Assembly: GCA_910588065.1 (NCBI GenBank)
Contig: CAJUPZ010000011.1
Coordinates: 20,125-84,124, forward strand
DNA from: an uncultured Muribaculaceae bacterium
GTDB lineage: Bacteria > Bacteroidota > Bacteroidia > Bacteroidales > Muribaculaceae
Length of the DNA stretch: 64,000 nucleotides
Direction of reading: 5' to 3'
Shown here one piece after another: positions 24,907 to 32,327 of this stretch. Each line of letters starts with the position of its first letter. The stretch's first letter is position 1. Below the pieces are notes generated by a model. That model searched no databases. It saw only the letters and a list, made by a program, of their open reading frames with translations, and was not told the origin of the DNA. Both the position numbers and the translations under genes were made by a program.

Positions 24907-27327
24907 ATGAAACTTAGTCATATACTGATTGTTATGGCAGCTGCGCTGCTATGCGGGTGTGCTGAGCATGGGACTGTTGCCCCGCTGCCCGATCCGTCAT
25001 CAGCCATTATTCTTAAGGCGGAGGCGGTGGAGATGCTGCCCGAAGTGGTGAGCGCCCGCTCCGGCGAGGAACCGAAAACAGCGGCTGAGAAGAAAATCAA
25101 CAGGCTTCATCTCTTTTTCTTTGACAAGGATGGCGAATTCCTGACACCCGATCCTGAATGCGAGGTGGATTTCCGGCCCTATCAGATTATTGACATGACT
25201 GAGAGCGGTCTTGATGGTGTGGAGGTGCCGAAAAACGCCTTTATGGACCAGCAGACCCTCGAAGGGGTACAGATATTTGCGGTTGCCAATCCGATATGCG
25301 ATGACCCGTCTTGCAGCCACACCTCATGCTCTTTCAGGGTCGAAGAGCTAAATCCCGACGGCGATATCTGTCATGGCGATGCTGATAATCCGCAGGCAGT
25401 TAAGATAATAAACAGCCTTGCAGACTTACAGTCATGGTACTATCGCCCGGCTGAGCGCACAGATATCACAGAGCTGCCGGCCGGAGGAATGCCGATGGTG
25501 GCTCTCTATAGCGCTGCCGCCGGTGACTGTGTGCTCGGCCACAGCGGGCAGATTCAGATTCCGCTGCGCGCCCTGATGGCGAGGGTGGATGTGAAAGTGA
25601 AACTCGAAGCGAAGCAAACAAGCAAGGACCGGCTGCTGCCAACCCTGAAAGTTACTGAATATGGAGTGAAAAACATGCCGCTGTGTGTGCCTTTCACCGC
25701 AGGAGAGACTACCGCTGTGCCTCAGAGCGACATGAGGAGTGAAAAAACCGTGAAAGTGAGCGACCGCACTCTTGTTGACGGTCAGGAAGCGGAGGTGTTC
25801 ACATATTATACCTACGAAAATATCAAGCAGCGCACTCAGGATCCCATGGAGATATACCCCGATGAGGTGAAGGGTGCCGGCGAGGAGGTGCGTCAGCGGT
25901 GGAAGCCGCTTGTGGCACCGGAAAATGCGAGTGCCATTGTGATGCGAGGCCGCTATGTTGACCATCAGGGCATGAGCTACGATGCGCAGTTCAGTGTGTA
26001 CCTCGGCAGCGATGTGATAGACAACTTTGAGGTGAAGCGCAACCATTGCTATAAAAATAATATCTTTATCAGCGGACTTGACTATGTGCGCGGCGATGAC
26101 AATGTGTTTATCTTCGATGCCCGCGTCAATGTGTCCACTTTCAACGCCATGTACCTCTCCATCATCAACGAGCGCCACCTTGACGCCCATTGGTGTGTGC
26201 TGCCCATGGATGTATACTTCCTTGACAAATCAGATGCGTCCTCGCAATGCACTGTGACTATTCTTGGCGATGCTACCTCGTGGGTGCACCTCGAGCATGT
26301 GAGCTCCGAAGGCATGAGCGATGCGGACTTCAAGCCGGGATGGGGCTGCCGGGATTATTTTACAACCGATATGCTCCAGAATGTCGTTACTGAGACATCC
26401 GCACAGGTGAGCCGCACCCGCGACCGCATATATTTTTATGTGGACGAAAACTCTTCTACACGTAGCCGTACGGCACGTGTTGAGGTGAAGTATCAGTCTG
26501 CCACGGAGTCATATACAGATACCCTCGAACTTGAACAGTATGGTCTGTTGTCATTTATCTACAACGGCACAACCTACTATATGGAGGCCGTTGAGGAATA
26601 CGCCGAACACTACGACCCCCTCGACCCCTTCGGTTCCACCCCTTGGTATCAGCCCGAAGGCATCCCCTGGGCAGCCGCAAACTCACCTCAGAATGGCTAC
26701 GCGTTTTCAGAAGGAGTATATAGATTGATAAATCATAGCTGGAGTCCGTTCAATATGATATATGCTGAGGATGGGTTGCAAATATGCAACTATTTGTTAG
26801 GCCTGACCACATATAGTGGTTATGACATATCTTCCCGGCTGTCATCAATATCTAAAATATATGCTGACGCAGACCCTATATCAGCTATCAGTGTTGCTTG
26901 CTCCAAAAACAAAAAGGCGCGGGAAGGAGAAACTCAGACGCTAAAGTGGTTTTTACCGGGAATCTCTCAATTGGAAGTAATGTTAGAGACTAAATACAAT
27001 GAGTTCCCTACTTTTCAAGAGTATTTATATTGGTCTGCTAATCCATCACGAAATCCAAATCTCACAATGAGTGGCGCGGTCAGATATCGAGAGAATCCGT
27101 ATAGGGCAAGAGCTACAAAAGTAAATACATCCGGTAAGCATGTATTAAGTGAATTGGATATGAGTGAAACTTCCTGGTCTTATCCTTCAAGCGCATCACA
27201 ATCAACTGTAACATCTGATTACAGATATAGCGATAATGTTGACTATGAGGATGGCGGCGGCAGGACATTGCGCACTCAGAAGCTGAGGGTGAGGGCTATA
27301 CGTGTGGCTGACGGAGTGAGTCAGTGA
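24907..27327 (+). CDS. DUF4906 large fimbrial (tip/adhesin-like) lipoprotein with an AT-rich 3' segment
   Basis: 806 residues. Lipoprotein signal with cysteine in LCGCAEHGTV. The N-terminal 370 residues are fimbrillin-like (KINRLHLFFFDKDGEFL, LRALMARVDVKVKLEA, VKRNHCYKNNIFI). A β-rich middle follows, and the C-terminal 210 residues carry the DUF4906 landmark LKWFLPGISQLEVMLETKY and LYWSANPS. DUF4906 proteins close Bacteroidetes fimbrial operons and are taken to be tip proteins. Bases about 26700-27240 are near 39% G+C by hand count with TTA/ATA/AGA codons, against about 60% just before, suggesting a replaced domain. The last 7 bases overlap the convergent gene at 27321. Confidence 0.8.
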   Translation: MKLSHILIVMAAALLCGCAEHGTVAPLPDPSSAIILKAEAVEMLPEVVSARSGEEPKTAAEKKINRLHLFFFDKDGEFLTPDPECEVDFRPYQIIDMTESGLDGVEVPKNAFMDQQTLEGVQIFAVANPICDDPSCSHTSCSFRVEELNPDGDICHGDADNPQAVKIINSLADLQSWYYRPAERTDITELPAGGMPMVALYSAAAGDCVLGHSGQIQIPLRALMARVDVKVKLEAKQTSKDRLLPTLKVTEYGVKNMPLCVPFTAGETTAVPQSDMRSEKTVKVSDRTLVDGQEAEVFTYYTYENIKQRTQDPMEIYPDEVKGAGEEVRQRWKPLVAPENASAIVMRGRYVDHQGMSYDAQFSVYLGSDVIDNFEVKRNHCYKNNIFISGLDYVRGDDNVFIFDARVNVSTFNAMYLSIINERHLDAHWCVLPMDVYFLDKSDASSQCTVTILGDATSWVHLEHVSSEGMSDADFKPGWGCRDYFTTDMLQNVVTETSAQVSRTRDRIYFYVDENSSTRSRTARVEVKYQSATESYTDTLELEQYGLLSFIYNGTTYYMEAVEEYAEHYDPLDPFGSTPWYQPEGIPWAAANSPQNGYAFSEGVYRLINHSWSPFNMIYAEDGLQICNYLLGLTTYSGYDISSRLSSISKIYADADPISAISVACSKNKKAREGETQTLKWFLPGISQLEVMLETKYNEFPTFQEYLYWSANPSRNPNLTMSGAVRYRENPYRARATKVNTSGKHVLSELDMSETSWSYPSSASQSTVTSDYRYSDNVDYEDGGGRTLRTQKLRVRAIRVADGVSQ

Positions 27328-27776
27328 TAGATGGCGCGGGTGGCTCGAGCAGAGATTGTGTAGGGGGTGCCGTTGCTTGTGCGTGGCTTGCCGCTGAGGG
27401 TATAGTACATATTGCGCTGCTTGTCCCATGAGGCGAAGGTGAGCTGCCTTGTTTCGCCGGCGGGAATGTCAACGGTTTGGCTTACAGTGCGCTTGTGCAG
27501 CTGACGGCCGGATTCGTCAAAATAGGTGATTTCAATTTCGATATAGGTGAGCCGGCGCCGTGTGGCGTTGGTCAGATAGATGCTCTCTTTGTTGGAGCGC
27601 AGCGGCTTGTCGTAGCCGGCAAGGGTGGCCATGCCGGGGGAGAGCACAACGGTGTCGGCAGCAGCAACAACCTCCTGCGCCGCTATTTTCCTGACTTTTA
27701 GATTCTTGCGGGTTGTTTTGTCGGCGGATGCCATCAGCGAAATCAGCACCAATAGCGTGAATATAAGCTGTTTCAT
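27321..27776 (-). CDS. Small secreted protein of unknown function
   Basis: 151 residues with a clean signal peptide (MKQLIFTLLVLISLMASAD). The mature part contains a β-sandwich-like stretch: SIYLTNATRRRLTYIEIEITYFDESGRQLHKRTVSQTV, then IPAGETRQLTFASWD, similar in feel to small FxLYD/transthyretin-like domains that interrogate secreted partners, but I cannot name a family. It overlaps the upstream gene (27773) by 4 bases, so it belongs to the minus-strand trio with the DUF3078 barrel. Its stop codon lies inside the end of the fimbrial DUF4906 gene on the other strand. Confidence 0.75.
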   Translation of the reverse strand: MKQLIFTLLVLISLMASADKTTRKNLKVRKIAAQEVVAAADTVVLSPGMATLAGYDKPLRSNKESIYLTNATRRRLTYIEIEITYFDESGRQLHKRTVSQTVDIPAGETRQLTFASWDKQRNMYYTLSGKPRTSNGTPYTISARATRAIYH

Positions 27777-28381
27777 AGGTATCGCGGTTCGGAAGGGAGA
27801 GCAGGGGCGGGGAATATCCTGACGCAGCCAAACGGGGCTTCTCCGGTGTTTGAATTCGTGCGCACGCTGTAGCGGAACATATAGGGGAGCATCCGCCAGA
27901 AATTGAATGAGTATTTGCTTTTCACTTGCTTGAACACCAGGCGCGTATCTTCCTCGGCCAGGGTTATTGTGAAGCGTTTGGGCGAACTCAGGCGCCCGGC
28001 GAGTTGCGCCGAGGTGTATATGCTTGCGTCATACACATTGCTTTTTGCGCTGACGGTAAGCAATCCCATGACGGTGCCGGGGCGTATCGCGCGGTTTGCG
28101 CTGTGTACAATCACCATCTGATACTGCTCGGCTCCGGGTAGCGTGCCGATATCCCTTTTGCGCTCGATTGCAAGGGTTGTACCGCTCTGAGCAATGCGCC
28201 ACAAGCCTTCGATGCGGTGGGGACCTGCCTCTGTGAGGCGTCGCTCAATATCCGCTGTGCGTGAGTAGCCGTCAAGCGGAGCCCCTGAGATCGGGGGCAG
28301 CTTCGGTGCTGTATTCGAGACTTGCGCCGCCGCGCACAGCGAGCAGGCGAGCAGCAGGAGGAGAGATTGGATTATGCGCAT
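27773..28381 (-). CDS. Secreted protein of unknown function
   Basis: 202 residues from ATG 28381, preferred over an upstream in-frame start because MRIIQSLLLLLACSLCAAAQ is a signal peptide. The body begins PISGAPLDGYSRTADIERRLTEAGPHRIEGLWRIAQSGTTLAIERK, a segment typical of Bacteroidetes envelope proteins that bind or sense small ligands, and ends in a hydrophobic FNFWRMLPYMFRYSVR stretch. I do not recognise a named family. It starts 11 bases after the DUF3078 stop and overlaps the small protein downstream by 4 bases, so it is co-expressed with both. Confidence 0.75.
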   Translation of the reverse strand: MRIIQSLLLLLACSLCAAAQVSNTAPKLPPISGAPLDGYSRTADIERRLTEAGPHRIEGLWRIAQSGTTLAIERKRDIGTLPGAEQYQMVIVHSANRAIRPGTVMGLLTVSAKSNVYDASIYTSAQLAGRLSSPKRFTITLAEEDTRLVFKQVKSKYSFNFWRMLPYMFRYSVRTNSNTGEAPFGCVRIFPAPALPSEPRYL

Positions 28382-28392
28382 GGGGTGGGTAA

Positions 28393-29784
28393 TCAGGCGT
28401 TGCCGAACTTGTATGTAAAACCGAGGCTGAATATCTCCTTGAACTGCAATTTGCGCCATTTCTGATTGTAGCGCGGAGTAGAGGAGTCGTAGCGGGCGTG
28501 GGCGAAAATCTGGGTTGAGAGGTAGCGGTTGACATTGAAGGAGATAGTGTGTTCCCAATCGCCCTGAAAGAGGTCGTAGTCGGAGAAGAGGAACAAGCGC
28601 GATTTATAGTCGATATTGTAGGTCACTTTCCAGTTGAGATTGTACTCCACGCTGCTACCGTATTTGCTCACGCCGTGGTGGCCGGGCTTGATATCGTAGT
28701 TCTGCTCGTTCATGCGGCCGTCGTAGCATGTGCGCAGCTGCCATGAGAGCGGAGCTATGGATGCGTTGAAATTGAAGGTTTTGCGCTTGTTGGTGTATTC
28801 GTATGTCATACCGATACCGAGGTTGAGCTCGCCGGGCGACATGAATGCCGAGCGCAGGGTGTTGGAGTTAGCCTTATAGCTGTTCAGCACCTGGGTTTTG
28901 AACTGGAGGTTTGCCGAGTAGTACCAGCGTTTTATCGCTTTGTAACCGAAGGTGCTTATTATCTGGAAAAGATCCTCGCTGATGTTGTATGAGCGCACCG
29001 TGTCATCCGGGGCGCTGTTAACGCCGAGTTTGTAGGACACTGTTGTTTCAAACAGCAGCTTGGGATGGAGCTTCTGGTTGAGCTTCACATTGTAAATGAG
29101 GTTTACTATTGCCAGGAGTGAGCGGTTGCCACCCTGATACCAGTTTGGCGATATGTATGACTGGCTGAACTGGGCTGACGCGGAGAAATTCTGAATCCAG
29201 TTTATCTTCTGTATATCAAGGAGGTTGTTGACATCGGAATTCTGTGTGCTCACCTGCTCTTCAAGCACAATGCGGGTGGTCACGGGGTCTACAAAAGCGT
29301 TGTAGTGGGCAGGTGGCTCGGGCAGGTTCGCCACATTCATGGTCACTTTGTCGGGGTAGTTCATCCAGTAGTTCTGCCTCGCGCGGTTGTAGGCGAGGTA
29401 GCCGAAGTTTATGTCGTCAATCCATTCGAAAGCGTGCTTGCCGATCGGGCCTCTGTCTGTGGGGATTAGCTGCAGAGAGTCGAGATACTGCCACCCTTCG
29501 TATATCATCGGAGTGCCGTATGTTGCGAGCGGGATAGAGTGGATTACCCGCGGCGGCTCGGGCATCACGGTGTCCGGCTCAATGTTCATGGAGTCAAGGA
29601 GACATACATCATCGGCAATCTCTTCGTCAAACCAGGGTAGAATCACCATTGTGTCGCGCTGGGTCTTGACGCTGCTTTTCTTTGGCAGCCGCATAAGATC
29701 CACAGGAATCTGTGCGGAAGCAATGATTGGTGACAGCAGAATTACAGCGATAATGCCCGGTACGAGGTAAAGTCCTTTTCTCAT
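28393..29784 (-). CDS. DUF3078-type outer-membrane protein
   Basis: 463 residues. Signal peptide ending near IIASAQIP. A 100-residue periplasm-facing start (Pro- and acid-rich) precedes a β-barrel-like region with many aromatic alternations: NWIQNFSASAQFSQSYISPNWYQGGNRSLLAIVNLIYNVKLNQ is the DUF3078-like core, and the chain ends SLGFTYKFGNA with a terminal aromatic as in outer-membrane barrels. Function is unknown for the family. First gene of a three-gene minus-strand unit with its own promoter; the two small secreted proteins that follow may assist or cap it (inference). Confidence 0.8.
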   Translation of the reverse strand: MRKGLYLVPGIIAVILLSPIIASAQIPVDLMRLPKKSSVKTQRDTMVILPWFDEEIADDVCLLDSMNIEPDTVMPEPPRVIHSIPLATYGTPMIYEGWQYLDSLQLIPTDRGPIGKHAFEWIDDINFGYLAYNRARQNYWMNYPDKVTMNVANLPEPPAHYNAFVDPVTTRIVLEEQVSTQNSDVNNLLDIQKINWIQNFSASAQFSQSYISPNWYQGGNRSLLAIVNLIYNVKLNQKLHPKLLFETTVSYKLGVNSAPDDTVRSYNISEDLFQIISTFGYKAIKRWYYSANLQFKTQVLNSYKANSNTLRSAFMSPGELNLGIGMTYEYTNKRKTFNFNASIAPLSWQLRTCYDGRMNEQNYDIKPGHHGVSKYGSSVEYNLNWKVTYNIDYKSRLFLFSDYDLFQGDWEHTISFNVNRYLSTQIFAHARYDSSTPRYNQKWRKLQFKEIFSLGFTYKFGNA

Positions 29785-29815
29785 GTGATAGGTGGTCGGT
29801 TGTTAACGTGAGTTA

Positions 29816-29849
29816 CAAAATTACATAAAAAATCGGGAATAGATGCAAA
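29816..29849 (-). promoter_or_regulatory. Candidate promoter of the DUF3078 trio
   Basis: Minus strand: TTTG (29849-29846), 22 bases, TAATTTTG (29823-29816). The spacer is at the long end. It overlaps the T tract of the ilvC terminator, so the two units abut tightly. Confidence 0.5.
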
Positions 29850-29886
29850 AAACCGGGGCAATGCCTGTAAAAGCATTGCCCCGGTT
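29844..29886 (-). terminator. Terminator of the ilv operon
   Basis: AACCGGGGCAATGC and GCATTGCCCCGGTT make a 14-bp perfect stem with an 8-base loop, followed on the minus strand by a T run. It starts 28 bases past the ilvC stop. Confidence 0.93.
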
Positions 29887-29913
29887 TACCAATCAAGAGG
29901 AAAAATCGTTTTT

Positions 29914-30957
29914 TCAGTTGTTTTCCGGACGGAGCTTGCGTACTGTCACGGCTGTCTGCCACATCTCGCTCTCGCGCATATCCCGGAGCTCTTTCTCAAG
30001 CTTCTCGCGATAGTCGGGCTGCGAGTTTGAGTCGATTGAAATCTGAGCTTCGTTGCCGCATTTCACACTTGCGTAAAGCTTCTCGACCACCGGCTTGATG
30101 GCGTCGTGGAACGGACCCATCCAGTCGAGGGCGCCGCGCTGGGCAGTGGTGGAACAGTTTGCATACATCCAGTCCATGCCTTTTTCGGCGAAAAGCGGCA
30201 TGAGTGACTGAGTGAGCTCCTCAACAGTTTCATTGAATGCCTCGGAGGGAGTGTGTCCGTTTTCGCGCAGCACCTCGTACTGGGCGAGGAGGAGTCCCTG
30301 GATGGCACCCATGAGCGAGCCGCGCTCGCCGGTGAGGTCAGAGGTGGCCTCGCGCTGGAAGGTTGTTTCAAACAGGTAGCCGGAGCCGATGCCGATGCCG
30401 AGAGCGATGGTGCGGTCAACAGCTCTGCCTGTGTAGTCCTGATAAATGGCGAAGCTTGAGTTGAGTCCGCGTCCTTCGAGGAACATTGTGCGCAGTGAGG
30501 TGCCTGAGCCTTTGGGGGCCACCATTATTACATCAATGTCGGTGGGAGGCACAACGCCTGTGCGGTCGCTCCATGTGATTGCGAAGCCGTGGGAGAAGTA
30601 TAGCGCTTTGCCGGCGGTGAGGTATTTCTTTATGTCGGGCCACACAGACATCACGGCGGCGTCGCTGAGCAGACACATGATGATTGTCGCTTTGTCGCAT
30701 GCCTCCTCGATGCCGAAGAGGGTCTGTCCGGGCACCCATCCGTCAGCTACAGCTTTGTCGAAGGTTTTGCCGGGGCGTTGTCCCACAATTACGTTGAAAC
30801 CGTTGTCGCGCAGGTTCATGCTCTGGCCGGGGCCTTGCACGCCGTAGCCGATAACGGCTATTGTTTCGTCTTTAAGTATCTCGCGGGCTTTTTCCAAGGG
30901 AAATTCCTCGCGTGTGATGACGGTTTCTTCAACGCCGCCAAAGTTCAGTTTTGCCAT
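29914..30957 (-). CDS. ilvC: Ketol-acid reductoisomerase
   Basis: 347 residues. Second common step of valine and isoleucine synthesis: Mg-dependent rearrangement and NADPH reduction of acetohydroxy acids. Seen: nucleotide-binding IAVIGYGVQGPGQSMNLRDNG, VIMVAPKGSGTSLR, and the metal-binding acid cluster in TSDLTGERGSLMGAIQGL and FNETVEELTQSL. Sequence character is that of the Bacteroidetes branch. It is the last of the ilv genes but separated from the thioesterase gene by 80 bases that contain a promoter match, so it may be expressed both with the operon and alone. Confidence 0.97.
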   Translation of the reverse strand: MAKLNFGGVEETVITREEFPLEKAREILKDETIAVIGYGVQGPGQSMNLRDNGFNVIVGQRPGKTFDKAVADGWVPGQTLFGIEEACDKATIIMCLLSDAAVMSVWPDIKKYLTAGKALYFSHGFAITWSDRTGVVPPTDIDVIMVAPKGSGTSLRTMFLEGRGLNSSFAIYQDYTGRAVDRTIALGIGIGSGYLFETTFQREATSDLTGERGSLMGAIQGLLLAQYEVLRENGHTPSEAFNETVEELTQSLMPLFAEKGMDWMYANCSTTAQRGALDWMGPFHDAIKPVVEKLYASVKCGNEAQISIDSNSQPDYREKLEKELRDMRESEMWQTAVTVRKLRPENN

Positions 30958-30986
30958 AAGATTGCTTATTTTGTTATAATTTGTTG

Positions 30987-31018
30987 CAAAGATAGTGTTT
31001 TTAGTTATAATCCGGCAA
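30987..31018 (-). promoter_or_regulatory. Candidate internal promoter before ilvC
   Basis: Minus strand: TTG (31018-31016), 21 bases, TATCTTTG (30994-30987), 30 bases before the ilvC start. It would allow separate control of ilvC. Confidence 0.55.
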
Positions 31019-31037
31019 TAAAACGCTGCTAAAATGA

Positions 31038-31766
31038 TTAACGTTCAATTAAAATGAGTTTTGCCGCGCAACATTCCTCTCCGGCGGGGTTGCGTATCAC
31101 CGCTTCGAGGGTCCGGTCTGCCAGTGAGGATTCGATGGTGAGATTTTCGTCAAATAGGCATTCCCGCGCAAAAGAAATGTCAAAGCGTCCGGGCAGAGCT
31201 TTGTCAAGGTCGTTGAGCGACAGGCAGTTCACGGCCAGCTCCACATATCGTGCGGTAGTGAGGTGGCGGTTTGAGTCGATGTCGCACACCTGCACCTGAT
31301 AGTTGCGCACCGTATTCAGCTCGCTGAACCGGAGTTTTGCCGGCGGGTCGATAGGGCAGTGGCGGTCGCTGCTCATCTCAACGAGGGTGGTGAAGGTGGT
31401 GAGGTCTACCGGGCGACGGGTGGCAATGTCGATGCCGACCCATACAGTGCGGGCATAGCCGAGCACTTCGCCGCCGGGGGTGGTGAATTCGAAGTTTCGG
31501 GTTGAGAAGTGGCGGTTTGTGGCCTCTACCCAAGTTACGACATTGTAGGATTCGCCCACGCGGGGCATTCTGTTCATCTGTGTGCACAGGCGGCTGAGCA
31601 CCCATGCGCTGCCGTCGGCCAGCAGTCTGTCGTAGCCGAAGCCGAGGAGATTTGCGTGGCCGGTTGCGGCGTCGATAATCTGGCGCACAAGCGATTGCAG
31701 CGGCAGCTCCATCTGCGCGTTGCAGTCGGCGGCGGTGAGAGTGTGTGTTTCGGAGTACAGTTTCAT
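31038..31766 (-). CDS. Acyl-ACP thioesterase (FatA/FatB-like) within the ilv operon
   Basis: 242 residues, double hot-dog fold. It hydrolyses acyl-ACP to free fatty acid and ACP. Seen: QSLVRQIIDAATGHANLLGFG, an early helix, then the loop GSAWVLSRLCTQMNRMPRVGESYNVVTWVE; the second hot-dog domain carries VCDIDSNRHLTTARYVELAVN, holding the Asp/Asn-x-His residues of the active site in this family. It lies 6 bases after ilvN. Location among branched-chain amino acid genes is recurrent in Bacteroidetes and suggests a link to branched fatty acids, whose primers come from the same keto-acids (inference). Confidence 0.88.
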   Translation of the reverse strand: MKLYSETHTLTAADCNAQMELPLQSLVRQIIDAATGHANLLGFGYDRLLADGSAWVLSRLCTQMNRMPRVGESYNVVTWVEATNRHFSTRNFEFTTPGGEVLGYARTVWVGIDIATRRPVDLTTFTTLVEMSSDRHCPIDPPAKLRFSELNTVRNYQVQVCDIDSNRHLTTARYVELAVNCLSLNDLDKALPGRFDISFARECLFDENLTIESSLADRTLEAVIRNPAGEECCAAKLILIER

Positions 31767-31772
31767 CGGGTG

Positions 31773-32327
31773 TCAGTTTTCAATTCTGCGGCGGCGGTCC
31801 TCCTGCTCGGCGAGGAATTTGTCGACAAGCTCCTGCGGGCTTTTGGTGATGGCCACTCGTCCGCTGCGCACAAACTGGCGTATGTCGTAGTGCTTGAGCT
31901 CCTCAAACAGAGCCTGGGTTTCGTCGAAGTGTCCGGTTTTCTCTATGATGGTGTTGTCGCGTGAAATCTCGAGAATGCGGGCGTTGTGGCGGCGAATTAT
32001 CTCCTCGAGGTTCTCCTCGTCGAGCAGCCTGGCGGTGGGCACTTTGTACAGCGCCACCTCCTGGTACACAATCTCATCGTCGGTGTATAGGAACGCTTTG
32101 AGCACATCGATGCGTTTTTCGATAATTTTTATGACTTTTTCCATCGTCGCGCGGTCGCTGTAGCAGGTCATGGTGGTTTTGTGCACACCGGGGATGGAGC
32201 ACTGGCTCGCGCTCACGCTCTCTATGTTCAGACACCGGCGGGTGAAGATGATGGAGAGCTGGTTGAGGAGGCCGACATGGTTTTCGGCAAATACGGCTAT
32301 GGTGAAAAGAGTGTTGTTATTTTCCAT
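31773..32327 (-). CDS. ilvN: Acetolactate synthase small (regulatory) subunit
   Basis: 184 residues from ATG 32327 (MENNNTLFTIAVFAENH), chosen over an in-frame start 20 codons upstream because the ACT domain begins at once. The ACT core reads GLLNQLSIIFTRRCLNIESVSASQCSIPGVHKTTMTC (residues about 18-55), the site where valine binds and inhibits the enzyme in relatives. The C-terminal half matches longer IlvN/IlvH proteins. It overlaps ilvB by 11 bases, so large and small subunits are made together. Feedback control by valine is inferred from the family. Confidence 0.95.
   Translation of the reverse strand: MENNNTLFTIAVFAENHVGLLNQLSIIFTRRCLNIESVSASQCSIPGVHKTTMTCYSDRATMEKVIKIIEKRIDVLKAFLYTDDEIVYQEVALYKVPTARLLDEENLEEIIRRHNARILEISRDNTIIEKTGHFDETQALFEELKHYDIRQFVRSGRVAITKSPQELVDKFLAEQEDRRRRIEN

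Noticed and set aside
25432..26190. A 252-codon minus-strand frame inside the DUF4906 gene
   Set aside because: His/Val-rich antisense product, no signal or motif; the sense gene has a clear lipoprotein start and family landmarks.
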